Shown: piece after piece, positions 1-10,104 of the stretch
Layout: the number at the start of each line of letters is the position of its first letter
How positions within the stretch are numbered: position 1 is the stretch's first letter
NCBI RefSeq assembly: GCF_003019675.1
Contig: NZ_CP028105.1
Location: 1,008,282 to 1,072,281, forward strand
Source of the DNA: Fusobacterium ulcerans
GTDB taxonomy: Bacteria > Fusobacteriota > Fusobacteriia > Fusobacteriales > Fusobacteriaceae
DNA: 64,000 nucleotides
Direction of reading: 5' to 3'
Program-made: the position numbers and the translations under genes
Notes under the pieces: model-generated
The model's database searches: none
Told to the model about the DNA's origin: nothing
The model's input: only the letters and a program-made list of their open reading frames with translations

Positions 1-1
1 T

Positions 2-250
2 AGAGGAAGTCATATAAATCTACTCGTAAATGTAAAAGGAGCTTTTATGTGGGTGCCTATGCTTCCTGAACATATACTAAAAATAAATCATCTGGTACAA
101 AAGACATGTACAATTCCTTCAATGATTACTAGAGATATTCTTATTCATTCTTCTGAAAGAATTAAAAGTAGTTATGCACAAGAGTTTATTTTATCTTTGC
201 ATGATATTATACAAAACATTTCTGCTTCAAATAATGAATTTCTTCTGTAA
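2..250 (+). CDS. C-terminal part of a probable LysR-type regulator (5' end outside the window)
   Basis: The frame is open from the first bases of the window to the TAA at 248-250, so the ATG at 47 is probably internal and this is the last ~82 codons of a longer gene. The residues resemble the end of a LysR substrate-binding domain: a hydrophobic strand followed by MLPEH, then a beta strand, then a closing amphipathic helix (YAQEFILSLHDIIQN). That assignment is a weak family-level impression with no diagnostic motif. It is followed after 8 nt by a hairpin terminator and converges with the tpsA1 gene. Confidence 0.5.
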   Translation, partial: RGSHINLLVNVKGAFMWVPMLPEHILKINHLVQKTCTIPSMITRDILIHSSERIKSSYAQEFILSLHDIIQNISASNNEFLL

Positions 251-258
251 AATAGTAA

Positions 259-296
259 AAGGCTGTAGTCAAAAACCTACAGCCTTAGTTTTTTAT
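259..296. terminator. Bidirectional intrinsic terminator
   Basis: A 10-bp stem AAGGCTGTAG / CTACAGCCTT (259-268 and 277-286) is followed by T-rich sequence on the plus strand. On the minus strand it is followed by TTTACTATTTT. It sits between the convergent regulator tail and tpsA1, so it can serve both. Confidence 0.8.
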
Positions 297-376
297 ATTT
301 TTTCAACTTTTATTATTCATGAACTTTACATTAAAACTTGATATCCACTTCTCCAGAGTTTATACTTTCGTATTAT

Positions 377-3300
377 TTACTTTATTTCATTTTCCACTAC
401 TACATCTATTTTACTGTCCATAAGTGAAGCAAGAGTTTCTTTAGAAAGATATATCTTTGGAACTAAAACTTTTACTCCATTTACCTCTTCTTCTACATAC
501 CAGATAATATCATTTTTAAGATTGTTTATCTGCTCTTTTGTAAGGGCTATTCCAATAGATAAGCTAAAATCTTCCATAGCTTTTACAGAATTATCTAATA
601 GTATCTGCATCTGTTCTTTTTCATTTGCAGCTCCATTTAAATACCTTTTCCCAGTATTTTCAAAAATAGCTCTGTTTACTATTCTCGACTCATAAAAAGC
701 ATCTCCCAAAAGTCTGACTTCTCTTTCTGGGTTATATCCTATTTTCCTAAAGAAATAATCTGAACCAAGATAATAGCTCATATCTATAAATTTCACATTT
801 GTTTCTATCAAATATGTAAATTCAGGAATTTTATCATTTAAAACATAGTTGTCTCTACTTAATATTTCTTCTTTTCCTACATCTTTTTTCTCTTCAGCAC
901 TTACTAAAATATTTTTTGAATTAATTGAATCTTTTGCTACAACGAACAGTCCTTTATCTCCCTCGGGAATTGTAATATAGCTTTCAATATCGATTGTTCC
1001 AGTTTTTTCTATATTACTGCTATTTAAAATTACCTGCTCTATACTCATATACCTGTCGTTTACTACATTTGTTTCAGTTAATAAAATCCCATCTCCTATT
1101 TCTATAGCAGATATATTTATATTATTTCCTGCTGATATTTTAGTTATTCTATCAGTTTCATTTCCAGAAAAAGAATATCTATAGTTAGTCAAATTATTGC
1201 TCTCACCATCTCGAATATTTCCATTTATCAATTTATATGCTGTTATCTTTATATCTCTTCCTGCTAAAATATTCCCCTCTCTATTTACTACATCTCCTGT
1301 AGTCTTTAGAGTAATATCTTTTCCTGATGAAATATATGCCATATTTTTTATATAATTTGCAGAAGTTCCCCCAGCAGCAGAATAATTTACTGTAATTTCT
1401 CCTAAATTTTCAATTTGTGCCGCCTCTATATAGATATCTCCTATAGCTTCTATAATTCCTGCATTATTCTGTACTTTCCCTAAAGCTTTTATCTCTATAT
1501 TATTTCCAGAGTGTACCTCTCCCTTGTTATTGATAAAATCTTCTTTGAGTGTCATCATCATATCATTATTTGAATATATTAACGAATAATTTCCATTCAA
1601 TATATTTTCTGAATTTAAAGTTAATATATTTCCTGAAGCTATCTGTCCATTATTTATCAAATCTTTTGAGTTTATAGTAAGATTATTCTGTGAAGTTAAA
1701 TATCCACTGTTATTTATATTTTCAGCAGCTGTTATCATATTATCTCTATTTCCTAGAATAATGCTGCCAAAATTATCCATCTTTCCTGAAAGATCAGCAG
1801 TAAAACCTCCTGCACTTCCCAAGGTTTTGTTATTTATTAAATTCATTGCATTTACAGTTATATTATTTCCACTGATAAACTTATTATTATTTAAAAAATC
1901 TCCTGACAGGTTAAGGACTATATCTCCTCCGTTTTCTATATCTGTATTTGTACTAAGAGATATTGCTGTTATTTTTAAAAGATTATTTCCTGTATAGTTT
2001 CCTTCCAGTGTAAAAGAATTAAAAATATTAAGTTCAAGCTGCCCTTGTGATTGTATTTTGCCATCAACATTTTGAATATTTTCTGCCTGAATGTATAGTA
2101 CAGAATCATTATCAAATACTTTTATATTTCCCAATTGATTATTGAGAGTTCCAGTATTTTCTATATTTATATTTTTTCCTTCTATTGTTCCAGCGTTGTT
2201 ATTTAATTCTTTTAATACTATATTCCCTTCAGAAATTATGCTTCCTGTATTAGAGACATTCTCTGCTGCTATATCTCCTTTTATTGAAATAATTCCTTCA
2301 TTGAGCAATTCTTTTTCAAGGCTCAAATGCTCCCCAAGAATAAGTTTTCCAAAAAGGAAATTCAGCAGTCCTTCTCCTTCAAAACTTTTCATAGCAGAAA
2401 TAGTTCCACTGTTTCTTGCTTTAGATAACTTTATTTTTTCTTTTGCAAGAAGTTTTCCACTGTTATCTATTTCTTTAAGGGTTATATTATTTCCTTGAAT
2501 TAAATTAGAATTTTCAATAGAATTATCAGTATCAAATATTAAATCCCCATCTCCTATTATTCTACCGCTATTATTAAAAAATTGAGATGTGATACTCATA
2601 TTATTTCCCGAGAATATATCTCCTTTATTAATTATATTTTTTGAAATTAAATAGAGATTATTTGAACTTTGAATAAGTTTAGCATTTAAAATCTTATTTC
2701 CAGAAATAGTAATACTGCTCTTTCCATAGATAGTTCCATAATTTTCCAGTTCATAAACATTTAAGACTCCATTATCTGAAGTTATCAACCCATTATTCAC
2801 AAGCTTATTTCCATTAATTAAAAGTTCCAAAGCAGATATCTTGTCATTATTTAAAATATTATCACTTAATAGAACAAGCTTATTCCCACTATTTATATTT
2901 TTATTATTAGTTACATTCCCTGTTATCTTCATATTTAGAAGAGACAATATATCTCCGCTATTATCAACATTTCCAATTATATCCAGATTTTCACCGTAGA
3001 TATACCCAGTGTTTATTATATTTCCAGATATATTCAATTCTTTTTCACTCTTTATATCTTTACTATTATTTACATCTCCAACTATTGCTGCCAAATTTTT
3101 TCCTTGAACAGTTCCGCTATTTTCCAAATCAGCATTGATATTCAGTGTATCTTCTCCTGTTATCTCTCCGCTATTTTTAATACTTTTTCCTGTAAGGTTT
3201 ACCTTGTCTCCCTGTATATTTCCAGCATTATCTCCAATTCCATTTAGAAAAATCTGCCCTCCTGCTATCAGTCCAATATTCTCATTTATATATTTAGAAG

Positions 3301-4888
3301 CTGTGAGAGTGAGGTGATCTTCTCCATAGAGAGTTCCTTTATTTAATATTTGTTCTGCATTTAATTTAGTTGTTTTCCCTGTTATATTTCCACTATTTTC
3401 CAAGTAATCTGTAATTTTTAAAGTTAAAACATCACCTTGAATAACTCCATTATTGTATAGAGATTTTGAAGTTATATCTATTGATAAAGAGACAATATTC
3501 TTTTCATTTAAAATATTACCTTCATTTTTTATCTCTATACTTTCCCCTGTAATATTTCCCTTATTTGTAAGATTGGCACTTTCTATTTTTACTTTTTTAT
3601 TAGCAGCTATTGTCCCTGTATTTTCTATATTTTTTGCTTTAATATTTAAATTCTCTACTGTTTTTAATGATTCATTTTTTAAATTTCCACTTAATGCAAT
3701 ATCTGCATTTTCTGCAATAAGTTCTTTATTATCCATATCTTTTGAAGTTATTACTACATTATCTCCTGATATTTTTCCAGCATTGACAATTTTTTCTTCA
3801 TTGGATATATTTATATTTTTAGAAGATATATTTCCTTTATTTTCAACATTAGAACTTTTTATTGTTATGTTTTTATTTGAAGATATATTTCCAGTATTTA
3901 CTATATCCTTTGAATTTATATCAATACTATTTTCTGCAACAGCTCTCTCCTGTATTTTTACATTCTCTGCTTTAATATTTATATCGTTCTTTGCCTGAGC
4001 ATCTTTCAATATCAGATCTCCATTGACATCTATTTCCAGATCTCCCGACCCTGCCAGCATCTCTCCCTGACTGTTTACTCCAACACCTTTTTCTGTACTT
4101 TGAAGATATATTCTTCCAGCATAAAGAGACCCCAATGCTTTTGCATCCAGAGCCACCTTAGGTTTATCTCCCTCTTTTTCTGCCTTAACCTTTACTTCTC
4201 TTGTTTTATGGTTATACTCATTTCTTCCCAGAACAACATTTACCTCTTCTCCACCATGTACTGCACCATTGAGCTCTGCTGTTCTTGAAACAATATCTAC
4301 CATTCTTACATTTTTTCCATCTATTCCCTGCCCACCTACTACTACTGTTCCATCATCTATATCAAAACCTTGGAGATCTCCAAGTTCATCTGTTATAGAT
4401 TTTCCAGTTGTAAGTATTACTCTAGGGGTATTTATAAACCCTGCTCCATTTAGATATATTCCATTTGGGTTTGCCAGAATATACTCAGCAGATTTCCCAA
4501 CAATTTCAGTATATCCTTCTATTTTACTTCTATTTACACCAGTAACCTCTGTTAAAATAACATCAGCTTCTCTTCCTTTCAAATTGGAATTTCCTTGAAT
4601 AATACCTCCCAATTGAGTTTTATTATTTTCTTTACTGCTGTTATTTAATAGTATTCCTTCTTTTCCAACATTATATTCTTCAAAATAGTTATGAGAAACT
4701 CCATTTTTATTAGGAGCATTTATATTTACTATAGGAACACCATTTGGTGCTCTTTCTACATTTGTTTGCTGACTTCTATTTTGATCAACTACTGTTGCTG
4801 CACCCATTACAGAATGTGTAAAGATACTAAAAAAGACGTAAATATAGATTATTAATCTTTTCAGCAGCTTATTTTTTAATATCTCCAT
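377..4888 (-). CDS. Two-partner-secretion exoprotein TpsA1 (filamentous-haemagglutinin-like, no toxin tail)
   Basis: A 1503-residue secreted beta-helix protein exported by its neighbour TpsB1. Residues 1-31 form a signal peptide. The TPS secretion domain follows, with NINAPNKNGVSHN (55-67) and the hallmark NPNG (140-143). From about residue 290 to 1250 it consists of degenerate ~20-residue haemagglutinin repeats (patterns such as NxGxIxGxxxxI). The start is supported by AAGGGGG, 10 nt upstream of the ATG. It is a close paralogue of TpsA2 up to YLSKETLASL, where TpsA2 continues for more than 1,400 residues. TpsA1 instead ends after a unique 14-residue tail. It therefore lacks the later repeats, the HELGH pretoxin domain and a toxin tip. 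Its role is probably adhesin or structural; that is inferred. Confidence 0.92.
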   Translation of the reverse strand: MEILKNKLLKRLIIYIYVFFSIFTHSVMGAATVVDQNRSQQTNVERAPNGVPIVNINAPNKNGVSHNYFEEYNVGKEGILLNNSSKENNKTQLGGIIQGNSNLKGREADVILTEVTGVNRSKIEGYTEIVGKSAEYILANPNGIYLNGAGFINTPRVILTTGKSITDELGDLQGFDIDDGTVVVGGQGIDGKNVRMVDIVSRTAELNGAVHGGEEVNVVLGRNEYNHKTREVKVKAEKEGDKPKVALDAKALGSLYAGRIYLQSTEKGVGVNSQGEMLAGSGDLEIDVNGDLILKDAQAKNDINIKAENVKIQERAVAENSIDINSKDIVNTGNISSNKNITIKSSNVENKGNISSKNINISNEEKIVNAGKISGDNVVITSKDMDNKELIAENADIALSGNLKNESLKTVENLNIKAKNIENTGTIAANKKVKIESANLTNKGNITGESIEIKNEGNILNEKNIVSLSIDITSKSLYNNGVIQGDVLTLKITDYLENSGNITGKTTKLNAEQILNKGTLYGEDHLTLTASKYINENIGLIAGGQIFLNGIGDNAGNIQGDKVNLTGKSIKNSGEITGEDTLNINADLENSGTVQGKNLAAIVGDVNNSKDIKSEKELNISGNIINTGYIYGENLDIIGNVDNSGDILSLLNMKITGNVTNNKNINSGNKLVLLSDNILNNDKISALELLINGNKLVNNGLITSDNGVLNVYELENYGTIYGKSSITISGNKILNAKLIQSSNNLYLISKNIINKGDIFSGNNMSITSQFFNNSGRIIGDGDLIFDTDNSIENSNLIQGNNITLKEIDNSGKLLAKEKIKLSKARNSGTISAMKSFEGEGLLNFLFGKLILGEHLSLEKELLNEGIISIKGDIAAENVSNTGSIISEGNIVLKELNNNAGTIEGKNINIENTGTLNNQLGNIKVFDNDSVLYIQAENIQNVDGKIQSQGQLELNIFNSFTLEGNYTGNNLLKITAISLSTNTDIENGGDIVLNLSGDFLNNNKFISGNNITVNAMNLINNKTLGSAGGFTADLSGKMDNFGSIILGNRDNMITAAENINNSGYLTSQNNLTINSKDLINNGQIASGNILTLNSENILNGNYSLIYSNNDMMMTLKEDFINNKGEVHSGNNIEIKALGKVQNNAGIIEAIGDIYIEAAQIENLGEITVNYSAAGGTSANYIKNMAYISSGKDITLKTTGDVVNREGNILAGRDIKITAYKLINGNIRDGESNNLTNYRYSFSGNETDRITKISAGNNINISAIEIGDGILLTETNVVNDRYMSIEQVILNSSNIEKTGTIDIESYITIPEGDKGLFVVAKDSINSKNILVSAEEKKDVGKEEILSRDNYVLNDKIPEFTYLIETNVKFIDMSYYLGSDYFFRKIGYNPEREVRLLGDAFYESRIVNRAIFENTGKRYLNGAANEKEQMQILLDNSVKAMEDFSLSIGIALTKEQINNLKNDIIWYVEEEVNGVKVLVPKIYLSKETLASLMDSKIDVVVENEIK

Positions 4889-4911
4889 TTTAATTTTCCC
4901 CCTTAAAATGT

Positions 4912-6564
4912 TTAAAATCTTGCACTCATACTAAAATATATCTCATGTGTATTTTTCTTTATATATGCAGGAGCTGTCAAAGGCTTTGAATATGAAAAAC
5001 TCATATCAAAGTTGTTTAAATACATTCTTACACCAATAGTTGCTCCACTCATTTCACTTCCATTTTTCTCATAATAATCATCTTTATATACATCTTTTAC
5101 TCTTCCATAATCATATGCTATAAATGGTTCTAAAAATTTATAACTGTATCCAATCTCATTTCTTAAATAAAAACCCTTATCTCCCATTATTGAGTTTTCT
5201 TTAAAACCTCTCACAGTAGTATCATCACCTATTCCCAGTTTTTCCGAAGAATAAAGTATATCATCTGAATACTGCCCGCTGAAAGAAACTCTGTATGAGA
5301 ACCTTTGCTCCTTTATCATAAAAGGTTTATACCAGCTTAAATCCGCTGTATATTTTTGAAATTGAGCTCTTGGAGAATAATCACCTTTATTTTCATCTCT
5401 TTCTGCTCCAAATTTTTTTATTCCTTCATGGTAAGTTAAACTTCCATAAAAAACTCCATTGTAAAGCCTTCTATTATGGCTGATATCTGCTTTTAATATT
5501 GAAAGTTTTCTTGAACTTGTTATTAATTTTATTCCATCAAAATAGTTCTTAGTTTCTTTATTTGTCAAAGTTACTCCCACAGAAGTTTTTCCATCACTGT
5601 TTCTATTTATTATTCTTCTTGCTGAGTAATTTATATTTTTTGAGACTCCTGTTATTTCATAAGTATGAGCAAAAGACTCTATTGTAGAAAGATATTCTGA
5701 TTGATCCTTTGATATTGAAAATTCCCAGTATTTAATTGGAACTCTATAATAAAAAGAAAAATTCTCATTATCCTTGTATTTTCTATTATTTCCAAGCTTA
5801 CGCTGATAAGTACTGGCAAAAGAATCGTTTATTCCTAAAACATCATCAAAAATAAGAGAAAATTTTATTCTGTCCTTCCCAGTAGATTTCTGCCCCAAGT
5901 CATTATAGTTTATGGCTCCAGATATCTTTTTTGTCTTATGATTATCAATTTCTACAATACTCCCACCTAATTCGTCTCCAGCTGTTATGTCTAGCCTTGC
6001 ATTGTTGGAAGATACAGAATTAAGGTTGTCTATCCCTTGGTCGAGGTCATTTATATTTAATATTTGCCCTCTGCTTATTGGAAAAGAAGTAAAAATTTTT
6101 AATTTGTCCTGATTTTTTTCATCTTTAAATCGGATATCTTCTACATGCCCTTCTATCACCTTTAAAAATATTCTTCCATCTGGTATATTTGATTTCTCCA
6201 TGTCTATTTTTACTCTGACAGAAATATATCCTTCTTCAAGATATAGATTTTCAAGCTCTTTCATCAAATTCAAAATACTTTTTCCACCTTTTTTTCCTAT
6301 ATATCTTTTTTTTAAAGGTTCAATTTGATTTTTTTTCAAAATAGTATTTTCTTCAATAAAAATATCCCTTATTTCACTTCCCATAGCTTGAATATCTTCT
6401 TCTATATCATTTAATTTGACTTCATCTTTTATTTCACTCTTTTCTAATTTCCTTATCTCTTCTGCCTGCTTTCTTCTTTCTTCCCTATTTAACTCTTGTT
6501 GGTTGGCATGAACACAGTAACTAAATATTAGAAAAATTCCAAAATAGATCCCCTTGATTTTCAT
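4912..6564 (-). CDS. TpsB1 outer-membrane transporter (FhaC/ShlB family)
   Basis: A 550-residue Omp85-superfamily pore that exports the TPS domain of TpsA1. It has a signal peptide (1-20, ending CVHA), a charged coiled N-terminal helix (about 25-60), POTRA-like repeats (about 70-200) and a C-terminal 16-strand barrel. Supporting motifs are TTVRGF in the barrel (the VRGY/F motif of this family) and a C-terminal Phe in SARF, typical of outer-membrane barrels. The gene lies 23 nt upstream of tpsA1 in the same direction, the usual tpsB-tpsA operon. It is very similar to TpsB2 at 28099-29744 along the barrel. Confidence 0.94.
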   Translation of the reverse strand: MKIKGIYFGIFLIFSYCVHANQQELNREERRKQAEEIRKLEKSEIKDEVKLNDIEEDIQAMGSEIRDIFIEENTILKKNQIEPLKKRYIGKKGGKSILNLMKELENLYLEEGYISVRVKIDMEKSNIPDGRIFLKVIEGHVEDIRFKDEKNQDKLKIFTSFPISRGQILNINDLDQGIDNLNSVSSNNARLDITAGDELGGSIVEIDNHKTKKISGAINYNDLGQKSTGKDRIKFSLIFDDVLGINDSFASTYQRKLGNNRKYKDNENFSFYYRVPIKYWEFSISKDQSEYLSTIESFAHTYEITGVSKNINYSARRIINRNSDGKTSVGVTLTNKETKNYFDGIKLITSSRKLSILKADISHNRRLYNGVFYGSLTYHEGIKKFGAERDENKGDYSPRAQFQKYTADLSWYKPFMIKEQRFSYRVSFSGQYSDDILYSSEKLGIGDDTTVRGFKENSIMGDKGFYLRNEIGYSYKFLEPFIAYDYGRVKDVYKDDYYEKNGSEMSGATIGVRMYLNNFDMSFSYSKPLTAPAYIKKNTHEIYFSMSARF

Positions 6565-6949
6565 AAAATCTCTCCCAACAAAATCTTTACTATATATTTT
6601 TTAATTTTTTTAAAATATATATTTAACTGCTTTTAATTTAAAAAAATCTTTTTTATAGCTTTCATCTTTATTTATATATTTTCTCTCTCATTTTTATATT
6701 TTTTTAAATTAATTCTATTTTTATTCTAAATATATACTTTTTAATATATCAAAGAGTACAAACTATATTTTAATCGTATATTTTAAATATTATCATCTTT
6801 TGGTTATTTTATATACATAAATATTGAAACGTATACTTTTAAAAGTTATTAATATTCTTGTAACCCAATTTTTTCATATTATACAAATTCTAAATCACTT
6901 TAATTATATAAATATATAATTTAAATTGTAGGTTATAAATAAAAAATAT
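6565..6949. other. AT-rich non-coding region upstream of tpsB1
   Basis: About 385 bp of extremely AT-rich DNA between tpsB1 and the terminator of the cyclase gene. I see no credible ORF or RNA gene. The tpsB1 promoter must lie here, but so many A/T runs fit a -10 box that I do not choose one. Confidence 0.5.
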
Positions 6950-6980
6950 AATAAAAACCCCAGAAATACTATCCGAGGCT
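6950..6980 (-). terminator. Intrinsic terminator of the cyclase gene
   Basis: On the minus strand CCUCGG pairs with CUGGGG (6973-6978 with 6958-6963, two G-U pairs) and is followed by UUUUUAUU. It lies 75 bp after the stop codon of the gene at 7053. Confidence 0.6.
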
Positions 6981-7052
6981 TCAAAATTTAAAAATATTTA
7001 TTTTTATAAGACTTTACTACCTAAAAAGATGAAATCAAAGTCATTATATCTT

Positions 7053-7661
7053 TTACATTTCTATAGCAACAGCTCTAATAGGACATCCATCTATTGCTGT
7101 TTTTAAAGGAATACATGAAAAATAAAATTCTTTATTTAAAATATTTTCTAATTCACACAAATTCTCTACTATTATCTTATCAGCTGCTAGAAGGAGTTTA
7201 TGATTTCCCATTTCTTTAGAATCATAGCTGTCTGGGGAAATACAATCTATTCCAATTCCTTTTAAATGAGAATTTGCTATTTTTTCAACTATTTCTTTTG
7301 AAATAATTGGATAGTCTTTAAAATAATCTTCCTTATCCCAATATTTATCCCATCCAGTATAAATCAGTAGATAGTCAATATTTTTAATGAAATCAAAATC
7401 AAAGTTTTCTAAATTTTCAAAAGAAATGCATAGCCCTTTTCCCAAAAATGTATCAACTGGAAAATCACAGATATTCCTTCCATTTTCTATTAAATGAAGA
7501 GGAACATCTAAATGAGTCCCAAGATGTGAAGTTAGACCTAAACATGTTACATTGAAATTATCTTTTTCATATGAAAAAAGAGGCTTAATGTTTGGTTTTT
7601 CTGCATCACAATATGCAGTCATATTATTTTTTATTTCATGTGTTAAGTCATATATTTTCAT
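7053..7661 (-). CDS. Cyclase-family metal-dependent hydrolase (kynurenine-formamidase-like)
   Basis: About 202 residues. The family motif HxGTHxDxPxH is present as HLGTHLDVPLH, with YDLTHEI at the N-terminus and GIDCISPDS further on; together these mark the PF04199 'cyclase' fold, which binds Zn or Mn and hydrolyses amides or lactones. The open frame extends to 7730, but the ATG at 7661 is preferred. It has GAGGG at the right spacing and begins MKIYDLTHE, where homologues begin. The substrate cannot be read from sequence. It is separated from the permease gene by a terminator, so it is probably transcribed alone. Confidence 0.85.
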   Translation of the reverse strand: MKIYDLTHEIKNNMTAYCDAEKPNIKPLFSYEKDNFNVTCLGLTSHLGTHLDVPLHLIENGRNICDFPVDTFLGKGLCISFENLENFDFDFIKNIDYLLIYTGWDKYWDKEDYFKDYPIISKEIVEKIANSHLKGIGIDCISPDSYDSKEMGNHKLLLAADKIIVENLCELENILNKEFYFSCIPLKTAIDGCPIRAVAIEM

Positions 7662-7862
7662 AAATCCCTCACTATTCTCTCTGAATACAATTATTTTATT
7701 ACTCAATATTATTATACTAGATTTCATCACTATTTAAAAAATTATTATTGATGTTTTGTAATATATTTCAAACTATTTTCTAAGGTTATAATTCACATTA
7801 TTCATCTTAATTATTTTTATTTTTTTCTTAGATAAAAATATATAAAGTAAGAAAATATAAAA

Positions 7863-7906
7863 AGCCCATAAAATTTAGAATATTCATTTCTAAAGATACA
7901 TGGGCT
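7863..7906 (-). terminator. Terminator of the kinase/isochorismatase/permease operon
   Basis: Stem AGCCCAT / ATGGGCT (7863-7869, 7900-7906) encloses a second small stem (TTAGAA/TTCTAA). On the minus strand it is followed by TTTTTATATTTT. It lies about 50 bp after the permease stop codon. Confidence 0.75.
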
Positions 7907-7952
7907 GAATTTTTTAACTTAATAATAAATTAATATTATTTACAATTTGTCT

Positions 7953-9329
7953 CTAATTATTTAGAATTTCTTCTTCTGAAATATCTGTATCAGGAGAAAT
8001 AATTATCTTTTTCCATTCAACAGGCTTTTTCTTTTGCATTATTTTAGCATAAATCCACATAAATATCCCTCCTGAAAAATATATTCCCAGTACTAGAAGA
8101 CTTCCTGAACTTATTTCTCCAAAGCATGTATAAATAACCCATAGTGTAAAACAACAACTTATCAGTGCAACTAAAGGCCATACTTTTACTTTATATGGTC
8201 TGTTCCATTGAGGTTTCTTTATTCTTAATGAAACAAAAGATATTGTAACTATAAAATATACAATTCCAGCCGTAATCCCATAGATTGTATAAATATAATT
8301 TACCCATTTATCTGGTGCAAATACAGTAAAAAACATAGCAAGTACTCCAACTGTAATATTTGCATTTATAGGCTGCCCTTCTTTATTAAGAACTCCAAAA
8401 AGTCTTGTCATTTGATGCTGTTTAGAAGCTCCATATAAAGTTCTTGAAGCAGACAGCCAAAAGCCTGGAATTGTTGTTATGCACACTAAGCATCCCATAA
8501 TTACAATAATTATAGCAAGCCAATGTTTTCCTATATAATCTGCTACTCTTGGGTCTACTACATCTGTATTTATTATTTGATTTGTTGTAAATATTCCCCC
8601 AACCCCAATTACTGCCATTCCATAGATTAATACAGTAAGTCCGATAGCACCTATAAAAGCTATCCAAAGCTTATTCTTAGGAAAATTTGTTTCTTCAGAT
8701 AATTGAGGTATCAAGTCAAACCCTATGAATTTCATCATTAACAAGGCTATTGCAGCTGTGAATCCCTTGCTCCCCATAGGGAAGAAAGGCTTCATTACTT
8801 CTATACTCCAATTACCATTAAATACAAATATCAAAGAAGCCCCTACTGAAACAACAAGAGTACTCCAATAAAGAATCCCTTGAATTTTTGCCAGAATCTT
8901 CAGCTCTCTGTTAGCTAAAAAATATGCTCCTGTTGTCAAAACCACTGCAAGTATTTTAGTCTGCATAAATGATACAGGAAAAAAATATGTCAGCATACTG
9001 GCTATCCCATAGGTAACAGTAGGCATAGCCATAATATACAGCAGCAGCAACGCCCAGCAAGTGAAGAAGCCTGCATCCCAATTAAATGCATTAGTTGCCC
9101 ATATATTAGCTCCCCCAGCATATGGAAGCATTGCAGTCATTTCAGTATAAATAAAGCATAAAGGCAGTATGAGCAATGCACATACTAATAATGCCAAGGC
9201 AGATGTGACCCCTGTCAACTCAAACCAATATCTTATTTCCACCATCCATGCAGCAACCATACCACCAGAAGCCATTGCAATCAAACTTGTTAATGATAAT
9301 TCTTTTTTTAAGCCATTTGTTTCCCCCAT
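7953..9329 (-). CDS. APC-family amino acid permease
   Basis: A 458-residue inner-membrane transporter with about 12 hydrophobic segments. It starts with the typical APC signature (LTSLIAMASGG in helix 1) and has YAGGANIW and TMAMPTV-like segments in the first half. A charged cytoplasmic tail follows the last helix. AGGAGG lies 6 nt before the ATG. It follows the isochorismatase-family gene after 22 nt, so import of the hydrolase's substrate or export of a product is likely. The substrate is unknown; the family moves amino acids and amines. Confidence 0.88.
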   Translation of the reverse strand: MGETNGLKKELSLTSLIAMASGGMVAAWMVEIRYWFELTGVTSALALLVCALLILPLCFIYTEMTAMLPYAGGANIWATNAFNWDAGFFTCWALLLLYIMAMPTVTYGIASMLTYFFPVSFMQTKILAVVLTTGAYFLANRELKILAKIQGILYWSTLVVSVGASLIFVFNGNWSIEVMKPFFPMGSKGFTAAIALLMMKFIGFDLIPQLSEETNFPKNKLWIAFIGAIGLTVLIYGMAVIGVGGIFTTNQIINTDVVDPRVADYIGKHWLAIIIVIMGCLVCITTIPGFWLSASRTLYGASKQHQMTRLFGVLNKEGQPINANITVGVLAMFFTVFAPDKWVNYIYTIYGITAGIVYFIVTISFVSLRIKKPQWNRPYKVKVWPLVALISCCFTLWVIYTCFGEISSGSLLVLGIYFSGGIFMWIYAKIMQKKKPVEWKKIIISPDTDISEEEILNN

Positions 9330-9351
9330 GTCTTTCCTCCTTTTAAATTGA

Positions 9352-10050
9352 TTACATATTTTTTTGTAATACTTCTAGCGTTTCATCAGTGGAAAGTACA
9401 TTACAATAAATTATATTCATTATTCTAAGTTCATCATCATGAAGCTTTATATCTGGAGCTGCACAGCAGTCCTCTACACATATTACCTTAAAACCGGCAT
9501 CAGCAAGGCTTCTTACAGTTCCAGCTACACATTGATCTGTTACTATTCCAGTAACTACTACTGTTTCTACTCCCATATTGCAGAGCATTCTTTCATAGCT
9601 GGTACTATTTAGAACGCTGTCAGTAGTCTTATTTACAACTATTTCTCCTTTTAATGGCTTTAGTTCATCTATCATTTCAGCTTCAACTGAGTCTACATGA
9701 AGAAATATACCATTCCACCCCTCAGTTTTTTGAACAGGAGCTCTGTCATCTCCCTTCGGATGAAGACATGCAATACGCCCAAAAGTTACATACATATCGT
9801 TTTTTCTAAAAAAATCTAATAATTTTACTGTATTGGGAATTACTATATCATCTAGCCTATCATGAAAAGGAAGCCATCTTTCCCAATCTCCTCTTTCTTT
9901 ATACACTATTGCTTCCCCTATCTCTCTTGATACAAACTCTTTCTGCATATCTACAATTAACAGAGCTGTTTTCTTAGGGGTTAAAACAATGTCAGGAATT
10001 TCTTCCATATCTTGATAATAGAATGACAGATACTTTTTGTTAACTTTCAT
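9352..10050 (-). CDS. Isochorismatase-family cysteine hydrolase
   Basis: 232 residues of the isochorismatase/nicotinamidase fold. The catalytic triad is visible: Asp in LLIVDMQKEF, Lys in VVNKTTDSV, and the nucleophilic Cys in VTDQCVAGT, preceded by the family's cis-peptide region. Such enzymes hydrolyse amides, carbamoyl groups or enol ethers. The start has AGGAGG. It is the middle gene of a kinase-hydrolase-permease operon, which suggests uptake and hydrolysis of a small amide. The exact substrate is not determinable here. Confidence 0.88.
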   Translation of the reverse strand: MKVNKKYLSFYYQDMEEIPDIVLTPKKTALLIVDMQKEFVSREIGEAIVYKERGDWERWLPFHDRLDDIVIPNTVKLLDFFRKNDMYVTFGRIACLHPKGDDRAPVQKTEGWNGIFLHVDSVEAEMIDELKPLKGEIVVNKTTDSVLNSTSYERMLCNMGVETVVVTGIVTDQCVAGTVRSLADAGFKVICVEDCCAAPDIKLHDDELRIMNIIYCNVLSTDETLEVLQKNM

Positions 10051-10104
10051 AAATCTCCTCCTAAATATATTTATTTTTTCCTGATGTTAAAAGCTATATA
10101 GATA

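Noticed and set aside
1761-4598. Several open frames of 60-181 codons on the plus strand
   Set aside because: They lie entirely inside tpsA1 on the opposite strand, have Phe/Ser/Ile-rich compositions typical of reversed repeat sequence, and lack ribosome sites. The same holds for the plus-strand frames inside tpsA2 (20594-27785).
8422-8667. An 81-codon frame overlapping the permease gene on the same strand
   Set aside because: Lies inside the permease in another frame, rich in Tyr/Asn/Cys, no ribosome site.
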